Shown: positions 27,525 through 36,636, numbered from the stretch's first letter. The stretch is DNA of 64,000 nucleotides from Selenomonas sp. (GCF_024699275.1 NZ_JAILPX010000088.1:29969-93968); one strand, 5' to 3'. The notes: a model not told the origin generated them from the letters alone. Numbers and translations: made by a program.

Positions 27525-27644
27525 TTTTCCTTCAGCTCCTTTTCAAAATGGGAAGGCACAGAGATTTCTCTCCATACCCCGAGAACGCTTTGCGTTCTGG
27601 CTCAATATCATAGCCGCAGCCTTAGATATTTTTGCTCGGAAACC
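27525..27644 (-). ncRNA. Structured leader of modABC, candidate molybdenum-cofactor-type riboswitch
   Basis: From the predicted start near 27644 the leader can fold strongly: CCGAG with CTCGG as a closing helix, GGCT with AGCC inside it, a 7-bp stem AGAACGC/GCGTTCT with an AAA loop, then a second domain with GGG/CCC around AGAG/CTCT. The ribosome site follows at once. Position before molybdate uptake genes makes a Moco-type (RF01055) or related metal-cofactor riboswitch the first hypothesis, but family membership was not tested. Confidence 0.45.
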
Positions 27645-27650
27645 ACGGTT

Positions 27651-27679
27651 ATTATACCATACAAAAAGAGGCAGGTCAA
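27651..27679 (-). promoter_or_regulatory. Promoter of modABC
   Basis: Minus strand: TTGACC (27674-27679), a 17-nt spacer and perfect TATAAT (27651-27656). The -35 box lies inside the terminator stem of sigH. Confidence 0.75.
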
Positions 27680-27693
27680 AATTGACCTGCCTC
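27662..27693 (-). terminator. Intrinsic terminator of sigH
   Basis: Arms 27668-27679 and 27682-27693 give an 11-bp effective stem with a 4-nt loop, followed on the minus strand by TTTTT. Confidence 0.88.
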
Positions 27694-27715
27694 CTCGAAT
27701 TACTTATGAATGATT

Positions 27716-28465
27716 TCAACGCAAATAATCATCGTCGCCTGCACCGCGTAAACGGCGGTTAATCGAACTCAAGCCCCGGTAAATCGTGGTAACGTCCAGT
27801 TCATCGCCCCGTTTTTCCATGTATTTTTCCAACTTGCGTTTCACCCGCTGTAAAGCATTGTCGATGGACTTCACATGGCGATGCAGATCCTCAGCAATCT
27901 CCTGATAGCTCTTGCCATCCAGGTAGCTCATGAGTACCTTCCACTCCAAATCCGAGAGGATCTCCTCCATCTTCTTTTCAATATCCACGAACTCTTCCCG
28001 ACTGATTACCAGCTCTTCCGGGTCGCTCACCTTTGCTCCCGAAAGCACATCCAATAAAGTCCTATCGGAATCCTCATCGTAGATGGGCTTATTGAGGGAA
28101 ATATAGGAATTCAGTGGGATATGTTTCTGCCGGGTAGCGGTCTTGATGGCCGTGATAATCTGTCGGGTCACACAGAGCTCGGCAAAAGCCCGGAAAGAGG
28201 ACAGCTTATCGTTGCGAAAATCACGAATCGCCTTGTAAAAGCCGATCATACCTTCCTGAATAATATCTTCCCGGTCCGCACCAATCAAAAAATAAGAGCG
28301 AGCCTTGGCACGCACGAAATTACGATACTTGTTAATCAGATAATCCAATGCTGCCTTATCATTGCTGTCCTTGATTGCCAGCAAGATTTCCTCATCCGTG
28401 AGTTTAGCAAATTCACTGTAGAGTTCTTCGACGAATAAATCCTCGGTCGTCTGTTCTGCTTCCAT
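27716..28465 (-). CDS. sigH: RNA polymerase sigma-H factor
   Basis: A 249-residue sigma-70 family protein of the SigH/Spo0H type: region 2 with NKYRNFVRAKARSYFLIGADREDIIQEGMIGFYKAIRDF, and region 4 helix-turn-helix with LDGKSYQEIAEDLHRHVKSIDNALQRVKRKL. In Firmicutes SigH controls stationary-phase, competence or sporulation genes; its targets here are unknown. The C-terminal 30 residues after region 4 are longer than in Bacillus SigH. GGGGAAGGTG precedes ATG 28465. It lies after the cysS-mrnC-thyX-rlmB run, a conserved neighbourhood, with its own promoter. Confidence 0.92.
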   Translation of the reverse strand: MEAEQTTEDLFVEELYSEFAKLTDEEILLAIKDSNDKAALDYLINKYRNFVRAKARSYFLIGADREDIIQEGMIGFYKAIRDFRNDKLSSFRAFAELCVTRQIITAIKTATRQKHIPLNSYISLNKPIYDEDSDRTLLDVLSGAKVSDPEELVISREEFVDIEKKMEEILSDLEWKVLMSYLDGKSYQEIAEDLHRHVKSIDNALQRVKRKLEKYMEKRGDELDVTTIYRGLSSINRRLRGAGDDDYLR

Positions 28466-28531
28466 CGCACCTTCCCCTTTACTGAAAACTTCCCCGGTTT
28501 TCGCTTTCTCAAAATCCCCTAATATGTTTTG

Positions 28532-28561
28532 ATTATAACGCCTTTACCTTGTCTGCGTCAA
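28532..28561 (-). promoter_or_regulatory. Promoter of sigH
   Basis: Minus strand: TTGACG (28556-28561), an 18-nt spacer and perfect TATAAT (28532-28537), about 65 nt before the start. Confidence 0.75.
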
Positions 28562-28610
28562 GAAATGGTTTAGGACTAAGGTCCCACGAATACCCATCCC
28601 AAAAAGGTAT

Positions 28611-29483
28611 TTATTTCTTTCCCGACAACCGCTGACGCATGGACTCATACATCAAAATAGAACCCGCTACCGAAGCATTGAGGGAATTGATTTTTCCCAC
28701 CATAGGCATCCTGACGATAAAATCGCACTGCTCCTTCGTAAGCCGTCCCATGCCCTTGCCTTCGCTGCCCACCACCAGCACCAAGGGACCTGTCAAATCC
28801 GCTTCGTAATAATTCTGACTGCCATCCATATCCGCACCAGCCACCCACAATCCTTTTTCCTTAAGGTTCTTCAGCGTCTGGGAAATATTGCCAATACGGG
28901 CCACAGGCACATATTCTATAGCACCGGCAGAGGTTTTGGCCACCGTGGCAGTCAACGGCACACTGCGGCGTTTGGGGATGAGTACACCATGCACGCCGGT
29001 GGCATCGGCCGTGCGCAGCAAAGCCCCCAGATTATGGGGATCTTCCAGCTCATCCAGCAGCAGCAGGAAGGGATCCTCCCCTGCCGCCTGGGCCTTGGCC
29101 AGGATATCCTCCAGCTCCACATAAGCCACCGGTGCCACATAGGCCAGCACACCTTGATGCCGCAAGCCGCCGGCTGCTGCTTCAATCTTGCTCCGGTCCA
29201 CAAACTGCAGAACGATGCCCCGTTCCTTGGCCAAGGCTACGATTTCACTGACCTGACCTTCCCGGTCCCCATCGGCCAGCAGGATTTTGTTGATTCCCCG
29301 GCCTGCCCGCAAGGCCTCCGTCACCGCATTGCGGCCAACCAGCACATCCTCCGGCAGTTCCCGGCTGTCCGCCTGCTCGTCCTTTTTCTGGATTGCCAAT
29401 TTCTGCCGGGCCAGCTTCTCCAACGGCTTATTATGCTCACGCCTTCTGGCACGAAGATTCTCTCTTTTGCTTTCGTTTTTCAT
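28611..29483 (-). CDS. rlmB: 23S rRNA (guanosine-2'-O)-methyltransferase, RlmB/TrmH family
   Basis: A 290-residue SpoU/TrmH methyltransferase: Lys/Arg-rich N-terminus, substrate-binding domain (VLVGRNAVTEALRAGRGINKIL), then the knotted SAM domain with LDELEDPHNLGALLRTADATGVHGVLIPKRRS and VVGSEGKGMGRL, NSLNASVAGSILMYE. It probably methylates G2251 of 23S rRNA or a related site. It starts one base after the thyX stop. Confidence 0.92.
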   Translation of the reverse strand: MKNESKRENLRARRREHNKPLEKLARQKLAIQKKDEQADSRELPEDVLVGRNAVTEALRAGRGINKILLADGDREGQVSEIVALAKERGIVLQFVDRSKIEAAAGGLRHQGVLAYVAPVAYVELEDILAKAQAAGEDPFLLLLDELEDPHNLGALLRTADATGVHGVLIPKRRSVPLTATVAKTSAGAIEYVPVARIGNISQTLKNLKEKGLWVAGADMDGSQNYYEADLTGPLVLVVGSEGKGMGRLTKEQCDFIVRMPMVGKINSLNASVAGSILMYESMRQRLSGKK

Positions 29484-29484
29484 G

Positions 29485-30177
29485 TCATTCCTTCTCCCGC
29501 ATCTTCAGCATTTCGCTGAGCCTGCCACAGGTCATGGCCCCTTCCGGACACCGGCCTGTATTGACACAGCTGGCCCCGGCATTGAAGAACAGGGTCGGCG
29601 CCACTTTCTTGACTTCTGCCAGCATCTTATAGGCCATATCCCGGATTTCCCACTGGGCCCGATTGCAGCAACGCAAATTGAAGAAATGCATCAGGCTGCG
29701 GGCATTCATGGTCACGAGGATTTTCGTCTCTGTGGCATTAGCCAGTACATAACGGGCATCTTCTTTCGGCACATCCATTTCCGTAAGCTCATCGTAGGTC
29801 TTGCGGATTTCCTCCAGCAGATGTTCATATTTTGCCAGGGCTTCCGGCTTTTCCGCAATGGAAGGCGGCGTGATGTACTGGAAGCCATGGGCGGCCACAT
29901 AGCGCTGTGACTGCTGATCATAAGAGGCAATACGATGCCGGACCAGCTGATGGGTCAGTACCCGGCTCACCCCTTCGATCCCGAAGGTGAAGCTGGCATG
30001 CTCCAAGGTGGAACCATGGCCCAAAGCCACCATTCTGCGCACCATCTCCCGGACCTTTTCATCACTCAGCTTTTCCGCCAATTCCTCAGCACCGCTGGCA
30101 GAATAGCAAAGCCTTGCCGCCATGGCCACAGCGCGTTCCGGCTCTGGCGTATAATTTAAGAGTTTTACGTGTATCAT
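29485..30177 (-). CDS. thyX: Flavin-dependent thymidylate synthase
   Basis: A 230-residue ThyX with the signature [13 protein letters not shown] (RHRx7S type), [12 protein letters not shown] for FAD/dUMP binding, and [23 protein letters not shown]. It makes dTMP from dUMP using FAD and methylene-THF. The C-terminal tail with a [15 protein letters not shown] cysteine cluster is also seen in clostridial relatives. It overlaps mrnC by an ATGA junction. Confidence 0.94.
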   Translation of the reverse strand: MIHVKLLNYTPEPERAVAMAARLCYSASGAEELAEKLSDEKVREMVRRMVALGHGSTLEHASFTFGIEGVSRVLTHQLVRHRIASYDQQSQRYVAAHGFQYITPPSIAEKPEALAKYEHLLEEIRKTYDELTEMDVPKEDARYVLANATETKILVTMNARSLMHFFNLRCCNRAQWEIRDMAYKMLAEVKKVAPTLFFNAGASCVNTGRCPEGAMTCGRLSEMLKMREKE

Positions 30178-30668
30178 ACTGATTTCTTCTCCCGAATCTC
30201 CTTCATCATGGCCTGCGAAATAATCTGAAAAGACATCTCCGCAATCTCATAGAGCCGTTCATTCTGTTCCGCAAGATAAAGACTGCCCAGCAAGGCCTCA
30301 AATCCCGTACTGGAATGGTATTCCGCCACACTGGCACTGCGGGGGGCATGACTCTTAGCGTTGCGGCCCCGCCGGTAAATTGCCTTCTCTTCTTCCGTCA
30401 GCTTATCTTCAATGCCCCGATAGGCCTTTGCCTGCCAGACAGCTGACACCATCTGGGCACTGAAGGAATGCAGGGCCTGTACCTTGGCCTGCTCATAGGA
30501 CAACAGCCGGGTGCGCATAAAGAGATGAAAATAAGCATCCCCCACATACGCCAGGACCAGCGGATTAAGCTGCTTTACATCCACATTCTGATAGCGCTGC
30601 AGCACACCACCATCGCCGTCCGGCTGAAACATCATTTCCACCAGCATCTTAAAATGATTGAACTTCAT
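30174..30668 (-). CDS. mrnC: Mini-ribonuclease III
   Basis: A 164-residue Mini-III: the RNase III catalytic domain without a double-strand RNA-binding domain. Acidic residues are in [18 protein letters not shown] and [13 protein letters not shown]. In Bacillus it matures 23S rRNA. ATG 30668 overlaps the cysS stop as ATGA, and an in-frame ATG at 30680 lies in cysS. The cysS-mrnC-thyX-rlmB order is widespread in Firmicutes. Confidence 0.93.
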   Translation of the reverse strand: MKFNHFKMLVEMMFQPDGDGGVLQRYQNVDVKQLNPLVLAYVGDAYFHLFMRTRLLSYEQAKVQALHSFSAQMVSAVWQAKAYRGIEDKLTEEEKAIYRRGRNAKSHAPRSASVAEYHSSTGFEALLGSLYLAEQNERLYEIAEMSFQIISQAMMKEIREKKSV

Positions 30669-32092
30669 GCCTTTTTCCACCGCACACCGTTAGGAGTATC
30701 TTCCAGAATAACTCCTGCATCTTTCAACTCATCGCGAATCTTATCCGCCAAGGCCCAATTCTTTTCCTTGCGGGCATCCTGACGGATGTTGATGATCAAA
30801 TCCATAAGTTTATTGGCCAGGCCATCGTCTGCAGCTTCTTCCTGCTCAAAAATACCGATGATCCCCGTCATCAGGCGATAGACTTCTGCCACCTTGACAA
30901 AGTTCTCCTGGTCATAAGCTGTGCCCTTATTCATCACATCCTGATAATAGATGTTGATATCCTTGGACAGGGCAAAAATCTGACTGATGGCCAGCGCCGT
31001 ATTGAAATCATCATCCATGGCTTCATAAAAAGCCTGGACATAGGCAGCGGCCTTTTCCGCCAGTTCCCTGGCAGAGTCGCTCTTCCCACTCTTAGACAGC
31101 AGTTCCTCCAAAAAGCCCTTGGACTGGGCCAGACGATTCAGGCTGGTCTGGGCTTCTTTCAAGCGCTCATCGCTGAAATCCAGGGGACTTCTGTAATGGG
31201 TCTGCAGGATAAAGAAACGTACCACCTCGCCGGGATATTCCGCCAAAATATCCTTCACCGTAAAGAAATTATTCTTGGATTTGGACATCTTCTCATTGTG
31301 GATGGTGATGAATCCATTGTGCAGCCAATACTGGGCAAAACTGTGCTCATCGCCGATGCATGCCTGACTCTGGGCAATCTCGTTTTCATGATGCGGGAAA
31401 ATCAGGTCACTGCCGCCGCCATGAAAATCAAACTTTTCCCCCAGGTATTTCAGCGACATGGTGGAACATTCGATATGCCAGCCTGGCCGTCCCTTCCCCC
31501 AGGGGCTATCCCAGCTGGGCTCACCGGGTTTAGCAGCCTTCCAGAGGGCAAAGTCCATGGGGTGTTCCTTGCGCTCATCCACATCAATGCGCGCACCAGC
31601 CTGCATGTCCTCTAATTTGCGGCCGCTGAGCTTGCCATACCCGGCAAACTTTTCCACCCGATAGAATACATCGCCATTATCCAGAGCATAGGCATAGCCC
31701 TTGTCCACCAGCTTCTGCACCATGGCGATAATATCCGCAATGGTCTCGCTGACCCGGGGATAAATATCCGCCCGCTTCACATTCAGGGCATCCATCGCCT
31801 TGAAGTAAGCATCGATATAGCGGCCGGAAATATCGCTCCATTTTACGCCCTCTTCATTGGCCGTGCGGATAATCTTGTCATCCACATCGGTAAAATTCTG
31901 AATATAGCGTACTTTATAGCCCTTATGGGCAAGATAGCGACGAATCACATCCCAGGTTACGAAGGGCCGGGCATTGCCGATATGAGGATGGTTATAGGGC
32001 GTAACACCACAGCAATAGATACTGGCCTCACCTTCCCGCAGTGGTTTGAACGTTTCTTTCCTGCGGCTCATTGTATTGTAAACTTTTAACAT
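30665..32092 (-). CDS. cysS: Cysteinyl-tRNA synthetase
   Basis: A 475-residue class I synthetase: zinc Cys28 in IYCCGVTPYNHPHIGNARP (HIGN), GWHIECSTMS, the HHENEIAQS element and KMSKSKNN. It charges tRNA-Cys. GAGGAGG precedes ATG 32092. It begins 41 nt after the ispF stop; no T-box is seen in that gap, so it is expressed with ispD-ispF. Confidence 0.97.
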   Translation of the reverse strand: MLKVYNTMSRRKETFKPLREGEASIYCCGVTPYNHPHIGNARPFVTWDVIRRYLAHKGYKVRYIQNFTDVDDKIIRTANEEGVKWSDISGRYIDAYFKAMDALNVKRADIYPRVSETIADIIAMVQKLVDKGYAYALDNGDVFYRVEKFAGYGKLSGRKLEDMQAGARIDVDERKEHPMDFALWKAAKPGEPSWDSPWGKGRPGWHIECSTMSLKYLGEKFDFHGGGSDLIFPHHENEIAQSQACIGDEHSFAQYWLHNGFITIHNEKMSKSKNNFFTVKDILAEYPGEVVRFFILQTHYRSPLDFSDERLKEAQTSLNRLAQSKGFLEELLSKSGKSDSARELAEKAAAYVQAFYEAMDDDFNTALAISQIFALSKDINIYYQDVMNKGTAYDQENFVKVAEVYRLMTGIIGIFEQEEAADDGLANKLMDLIINIRQDARKEKNWALADKIRDELKDAGVILEDTPNGVRWKKA

Positions 32093-32133
32093 TAAGATTC
32101 CTCCTCGGGCGTACTAGCAAACGGCTGAATGCC

Positions 32134-32610
32134 CTAAGCCTTTTCGATACCTACCACCGCATAGGCGGAGATACCTTCCTCTGTACCGGTAAAGCCCAGC
32201 TTTTCCTCAGTGGTAGCCTTGACATTTACCTGATCCAATTCAACCCCCAGCACACGGGCAATGTTCTCATTCATCTGGGGAATAAAATCCTTCATCTTGG
32301 GCTTCTGTGCTACGATGGTCGCATCCACATTGCCGGTAATATACCCCTTCTCCTTAAGGAGCCCCGCCACATGGGCCAAAAGCTTCATGCTATCAGCGCC
32401 TTTGAATTTGGGGTCTGTATCGGGAAAATGGCGGCCAATATCCCCCAGGGCCGCTGCCCCCAGCAGAGCATCTGCCACCGCATGCAGAAGTACATCTGCA
32501 TCCGAGTGCCCTAAGAGTCCCATCATATGGGGAATTTCCACCCCGCCGATAATCAGCTTACGACCTGCTACTAAACGATGGACGTCATAGCCCATACCAA
32601 ATCTCGTCAT
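32134..32610 (-). CDS. ispF: 2-C-methyl-D-erythritol 2,4-cyclodiphosphate synthase
   Basis: A 158-residue IspF of the MEP isoprenoid pathway: zinc ligands in GYDVHRL and [30 protein letters not shown], and [18 protein letters not shown] 32610 overlaps the ispD stop (ATGA); an in-frame extension to 32631 lies in ispD. Confidence 0.96.
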   Translation of the reverse strand: MTRFGMGYDVHRLVAGRKLIIGGVEIPHMMGLLGHSDADVLLHAVADALLGAAALGDIGRHFPDTDPKFKGADSMKLLAHVAGLLKEKGYITGNVDATIVAQKPKMKDFIPQMNENIARVLGVELDQVNVKATTEEKLGFTGTEEGISAYAVVGIEKA

Positions 32611-33362
32611 CTGTCTTCCTCCTTCAGCCATGCCTGCCGGGCCTTTCGTGCTGCAGCCTGCAGACTCCTGGCCTCATCCTCTGCCGTACACTGCAGGAAT
32701 GCCTCCGCAATCAATAAATCCTCCGGAGTAGTCACCTTGATATTGCGGTAATCGCTCCTGACCACAGCCACTTTGACACCGATGCGCTCCACTAAACTGG
32801 CATCATCTGTTCCGAGAAAATGTTCTGCCAGCGCCTGTTCATTGGCCTTAAGCAATATTTCCTTGCGAAACCCCTGAGGTGTCTGCACCTCCCAAAGGGT
32901 GCTGCGAGGCGGCGTGGATTCCACCAGCCCATCACCATTCACCACCTTGATGGTATTCTTGGCAGGCACCGCTGCAATGGCCCCTCCCTGGGCGCGGGCC
33001 GCTGCAATAACGGCCCGAATGGTCTTTTCCGTCACCAGGGGACGGGCAGCATCGTGAACCAACACCACATCGGCAGCTTCTGCCACCTGCTGCAGGCCAT
33101 TATAGATGGAATACTGTCGCTCACTGCCGCCGGCTGTCACCTTAAAGGGCTTCAGTCCGGTAATCCGCTGCAGCTGTTCTTCCACGGCTGCCACTTCCTC
33201 TGCTGCCACCACCACAACGAGTTCTCCGATTTCTTCCACAGCTGAAAAAGTCTTTAAGGTACGGACTAGAATTGGCTCGTTCCCTAAAGTCAGCAGCACC
33301 TTATTTATACCAGCCTGCATCCGTTTTCCCTGCCCTGCGGCAGGGAAAATAACACTGACCAT
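32607..33362 (-). CDS. ispD: 2-C-methyl-D-erythritol 4-phosphate cytidylyltransferase
   Basis: A 251-residue IspD transferring CMP to MEP: nucleotide loop [33 protein letters not shown], and the TPQGFR and TDDASLVE motifs. A Lys/Arg/Ala-rich tail of about 25 residues follows the catalytic domain. Overlaps ispF by four bases. It starts after a terminator hairpin that follows the PIN-TRAM gene; no separate promoter is visible. Confidence 0.95.
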   Translation of the reverse strand: MVSVIFPAAGQGKRMQAGINKVLLTLGNEPILVRTLKTFSAVEEIGELVVVVAAEEVAAVEEQLQRITGLKPFKVTAGGSERQYSIYNGLQQVAEAADVVLVHDAARPLVTEKTIRAVIAAARAQGGAIAAVPAKNTIKVVNGDGLVESTPPRSTLWEVQTPQGFRKEILLKANEQALAEHFLGTDDASLVERIGVKVAVVRSDYRNIKVTTPEDLLIAEAFLQCTAEDEARSLQAAARKARQAWLKEEDR

Positions 33363-33375
33363 GAAATCACTCCTA

Positions 33376-33408
33376 GAAAAACAGGCCTTCCCTCCAAGGG
33401 AAGGCCTG
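33376..33408 (-). terminator. Intrinsic terminator after the PIN-TRAM gene
   Basis: Perfect 11-bp stem 33382-33392 with 33398-33408, 5-nt loop, then TTTTT on the minus strand. It stands just 14 nt before ispD, so partial readthrough is probably how ispD is expressed. Confidence 0.8.
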
Positions 33409-33418
33409 AACTACTTAT

Positions 33419-34570
33419 TCAATTCTTCGGTTTGGCAAAGATCATACGACCTGCTGCCGTCTGCAATGCCGAAGTCACTTCCACCTCGATGGTTTCTCCG
33501 ATAAAGCGATTGCCATTTTCCACCACGATCATGGTACCATCTTCCAGATAGGCAACCCCCTGACCAGCCTCCTTACCGGATTTCACAATAGAAGCCTGCA
33601 TAGATTCACCGGGAATGACCACCGGCTTCACCGCATTGGACAGGGCATTGATATTGAGAACCTCTACCCCCCGCAGCTGGGCGACCTTATTGAGATTGAA
33701 ATCGTTGGTAATGATCTTTCCGCCCACCTGCTGGGCCAGCTGCACCAGCTTAGAATCCACTTCCGGAATGTCCTCAAAATCCTCCTCGGTGATTTTGACC
33801 TTCATGCGGGATTCCTGCCGAATCTTCTGCAGGATATCCAGCCCTCGTCTGCCCCGCACACGCTTCAAGGCATCTGCGGAATCCGCAATATGCTGCAGTT
33901 CCTCCAGCACGAAGACGGGAATCAGCAGCGTACCCTCCAAAAAGCCGGTTTCACAGATATCGGCAATGCGGCCATCGATGATCACGCTGGTATCCAGCAG
34001 CTTGTAGCAGGGCTGTTCCCCGCCTTCCACAACAGGCGCCTTCGGCACCACTGGCTGCTTGCTCTCCCGAATCCTGACCAGTTCCTTCATGAACTTAGGA
34101 ATAAAATCAAAAAGCCCCACCAGTTCCAGACGCTTTTTTATCATGATATGAATGCCAAGATAGCCCAGCACGATGCTGAACACCACAGGAATATACTCTC
34201 CCACTACAGGAATCTTGGAAAAAGCATATCCCAGCAAATTTGCAATAATGAGTCCGATAAGTAAACCAATGGCACCAGCTATCACATCATGGGTTGGCAT
34301 CTTGTTCAGCTGGGCCTCCACAAACACGGCAAAGCCTTTGAGTTTGCGGATAAGGAACGGGGATAACAGGAAACCGCAGGCGGCACCCAGTACAGCCCCA
34401 AAGAGGATACTCAAAAAGCCGGCCATGGACAATTTGAAGATGCCCATTTCCGTTTCCAGTGCCTCCGTACTGATAAAAAAAGTCAAAAGCGGCGTAGCCA
34501 TATTCAGCAGAGCTGCCCCCGCAATCGCCAGGAACAGAATAATGAAAAAACGCAAAACGCGGTCTAACAT
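33419..34570 (-). CDS. PIN and TRAM domain membrane protein (YacL-like)
   Basis: A 383-residue protein with four membrane segments in the first 150 residues. A PIN nuclease-like domain (LLDTSVIIDGRIADI with acidic residues, then VLEELQHIADS and IITNDFNLNKVA) is followed by a C-terminal TRAM domain (GQGVAYLEDGTMIVVENGNRFIGETIEVEV). Known relatives include B. subtilis YacL, encoded in the same ispD neighbourhood; the function is not settled. GGGAGGTG precedes ATG 34570. Confidence 0.9.
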   Translation of the reverse strand: MLDRVLRFFIILFLAIAGAALLNMATPLLTFFISTEALETEMGIFKLSMAGFLSILFGAVLGAACGFLLSPFLIRKLKGFAVFVEAQLNKMPTHDVIAGAIGLLIGLIIANLLGYAFSKIPVVGEYIPVVFSIVLGYLGIHIMIKKRLELVGLFDFIPKFMKELVRIRESKQPVVPKAPVVEGGEQPCYKLLDTSVIIDGRIADICETGFLEGTLLIPVFVLEELQHIADSADALKRVRGRRGLDILQKIRQESRMKVKITEEDFEDIPEVDSKLVQLAQQVGGKIITNDFNLNKVAQLRGVEVLNINALSNAVKPVVIPGESMQASIVKSGKEAGQGVAYLEDGTMIVVENGNRFIGETIEVEVTSALQTAAGRMIFAKPKN

Positions 34571-34661
34571 CTCTTCACCTCCCTTCAGCAAAGAATAACT
34601 TGCATAACCTTAAGTATAGTAAATTTTCCCTGCCCATGTCAACGGGCAGGACCTGCCAACA

Positions 34662-34698
34662 GAAAAAAACCGGACAGCCATAAACCATCAGCCATCCG
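34662..34698 (-). terminator. Terminator of carD
   Basis: CGGATGGC pairs with GCTGTCCG (two G-U pairs) around a long loop, followed on the minus strand by seven T. Confidence 0.6.
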
Positions 34699-34710
34699 AT
34701 AAACGAATCG

Positions 34711-35199
34711 TTAAGAATTATTAGCCGCCAGAATGTTATCCATCCAGCCCTCCACTTCTGCAGGACTCTTGTGGCAGGCATAAACCAGCTCACTGACCAC
34801 AATCTGCCGGGCCAGGTCCAGCAGTCGGCGCTCTCCTGCAGAAATGCGCCGTTCCCGTTCCTGCACCACCAGATTGCGGGTTACCGCCGCCGCATCGCAA
34901 ATATCCCCGGATTTCAAACGTTCCAGATTGGTATGATAGCGCCGGTTCCAGGTGCCCATCAGCCGCTCCGGCTCATCCTCAAGCACATCGCGAACCTCGT
35001 CCACCCGATCTCCGGGTATGACATCCCTAAGGCCAACATGATCGGCCTTATCCGCGGGAATCATGACCTTCATGTCCCCCATAGGCATCTGCAGAACATA
35101 ATAGGATCTGCCCTCTCCCAGCACCTCACAATTTTCAATCCCGGCAATCACACCAGCACCATGCATCGGATAGACCACCTTATCACCGATTTGTAACAA
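34711..35199 (-). CDS. carD: CarD family transcriptional regulator
   Basis: A 162-residue CarD/CdnL protein: N-terminal RNA polymerase-interacting domain (IGDKVVYPMHGAGVIAGIENCEVLG, YYVLQMPMGDMKVMIPADKAD) and a helical C-terminal DNA-contacting domain (RERRISAGERRLLDLARQIVVSELVYA). It stabilises open complexes at promoters, notably of rRNA genes. The start is TTG 35199 with GGGGGTG upstream. Confidence 0.92.
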   Translation of the reverse strand: MLQIGDKVVYPMHGAGVIAGIENCEVLGEGRSYYVLQMPMGDMKVMIPADKADHVGLRDVIPGDRVDEVRDVLEDEPERLMGTWNRRYHTNLERLKSGDICDAAAVTRNLVVQERERRISAGERRLLDLARQIVVSELVYACHKSPAEVEGWMDNILAANNS

Positions 35200-35254
35200 G
35201 CACCCACCCCCTAATCAAGAATAAACAAGACTAAGAACGCCCTATACTAATCAT

Positions 35255-35283
35255 ATTTTAGCATAAAATGGATGTTTTTTCAA
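35255..35283 (-). promoter_or_regulatory. Promoter of carD
   Basis: Minus strand: TTGAAA (35278-35283), a 17-nt spacer, TAAAAT (35255-35260) with TG two bases before it. Confidence 0.65.
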
Positions 35284-35303
35284 AATTTATTCCATTCACA
35301 CAG

Positions 35304-35339
35304 ATAAAACGGCCCCTGCAAATACTCTGCAGGAGCCGT
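35304..35339 (-). terminator. Terminator of the desulfoferrodoxin gene
   Basis: Arms 35309-35320 and 35328-35339 pair with one mismatch and a 7-nt loop; GTTTTATC follows on the minus strand. Confidence 0.8.
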
Positions 35340-35356
35340 ATAAACCCATAGGAAAC

Positions 35357-35743
35357 TTAACAATCAGCCTTCCAGAGGCCATGCAGGTTGCAATAAGCAA
35401 AGACTGCCACGGGTTCATCTCCCGGAGCCAGTTCAAATACGGCCTGAGGTTCGTCCTCCGGTGTCAGATGCCGCATCATGCCGCCCATTTTCGTCTGCAG
35501 ATGAATCCACTCAATATAATGCTCCGGCGTCATGGGATGTACAGCAGAGCCGACCTTCACCGTCACCTTGCCGGCAGCTACATCATAGGCTGGTACCGGC
35601 ACATGTTTTTCCTGGGCCGCATCTGTGGTATTGGCTGCAAGCTCCGTCATGGGCTGGCCGCAACAAATTAGCTGGCCACCCCCTTCCTTGATCATGCCCA
35701 CCAGATTGCCACACAAACTGCAGCGATAAAATTTACTGGCCAT
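35357..35743 (-). CDS. dfx: Desulfoferrodoxin (superoxide reductase)
   Basis: A 128-residue two-domain superoxide reductase. The N-terminal desulforedoxin domain has CSLCGN and a later CCGQPM, giving four Cys for Fe site I. The C-terminal domain has the His/Cys ligands of Fe site II (HVPV, HPMTPEHYIEWIHL, CNLHGLW). It reduces superoxide to peroxide without oxygen release, a marker of anaerobes. ATG 35743 has GGAGGGA upstream. It stands alone between two terminators. Confidence 0.95.
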   Translation of the reverse strand: MASKFYRCSLCGNLVGMIKEGGGQLICCGQPMTELAANTTDAAQEKHVPVPAYDVAAGKVTVKVGSAVHPMTPEHYIEWIHLQTKMGGMMRHLTPEDEPQAVFELAPGDEPVAVFAYCNLHGLWKADC

Positions 35744-35841
35744 AAAAATCCCTCCTATCTTCTCATACACAACTTCCATATTTATTTTACCGAAAAAAAT
35801 GGCCGGCCACAAGGAAAAAACTAAAAATTTCGAACTATTTT

Positions 35842-35884
35842 CAAAAAAAGAACAGTGGATTTACCGCGTTGGGCAAATCCACTG
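35842..35884 (-). terminator. Terminator of the hyf operon
   Basis: Perfect 10-bp stem 35853-35862 with 35875-35884, 12-nt loop, then TTCTTTTTTTGA on the minus strand. Confidence 0.88.
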
Positions 35885-35910
35885 CTTGAAAAGACGATTT
35901 TCCTGCCGCG

Positions 35911-36636
35911 TTATATTCGCTCTGCCAGCATATCAGCGGCAGCTAAAAGCCCGGCAATCATGGCACTAGGGCGGGGTGGACAGCCAGGAACATAGATGTC
36001 CACTGGTACCACCTTATCCGCAGCGCCGACGATTGCATAGCTGGCGCCATAGGTCTCTCCTCCTGCCGCACAGGCTCCACAGGCCATGACCAGCCGGGGT
36101 TCCGGCATGGCTTCATAGGCCATCTTCAGCGCCTGCTCCAGATTCCGCGTCACCACTCCGGTGACCATCAGAAGATCCGCATGACGGGGGGAAGCATCCA
36201 CATGAACACCGTAACGATGCAGATCGTAAAGAGGATTGGACATGGCCCCCATCTCAAAATCACAGGCATTGCAGGAACCAGCATCCAAATGGCGTACATG
36301 AAGACTGCGTCCCAGCTTCCGCCTGATGACCTCGGCCGTAACCTCTGCAGCATCTTCCGCAATCACAGGCATGGCTTCAGCCGGACTATGCGCCAGATTG
36401 CCCAGAGCCTGCTCCACGCACCGTCCACAGAACAGGCATTTTTTATAATCCACGGCATATCCCTGCGCATCCTCGGTTACCTGAAAGGCTCTCACAGGAC
36501 AGGCCTTGGCACACACTGCCCGCAGGTTTTCCGGACAGCTGCCGGTAATTTTTCCCCGAAAGCGGGCACTGCCGGTGAGGGAAATCTCCTCGGTGGCGAT
36601 TCGATCCCCCAATAAGCGTTCGATTACCTTAAACAT
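35911..36636 (-). CDS. hyfI: Hydrogenase-4 type small subunit fused to a HyfH-like ferredoxin domain
   Basis: A 241-residue protein. Residues about 1-95 resemble HycF/HyfH (start MFKVIERLL, then FRGKI and CLFCGRC); about 110-241 form the NuoB/HyfI-type small subunit with ligands of the proximal [4Fe-4S] cluster (Cys122, 125, 186/189, 219 in VPGCPPRP). In E. coli these are two proteins. In the ferredoxin part only Cys34, 42, 46, 67, 70 and 73 remain: the second Cys of motif one and the last of motif two are gone. One cluster (67, 70, 73 with 46) should form and the other should not. Last gene of hyfBCEFGI. Confidence 0.85.
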   Translation of the reverse strand: MFKVIERLLGDRIATEEISLTGSARFRGKITGSCPENLRAVCAKACPVRAFQVTEDAQGYAVDYKKCLFCGRCVEQALGNLAHSPAEAMPVIAEDAAEVTAEVIRRKLGRSLHVRHLDAGSCNACDFEMGAMSNPLYDLHRYGVHVDASPRHADLLMVTGVVTRNLEQALKMAYEAMPEPRLVMACGACAAGGETYGASYAIVGAADKVVPVDIYVPGCPPRPSAMIAGLLAAADMLAERI

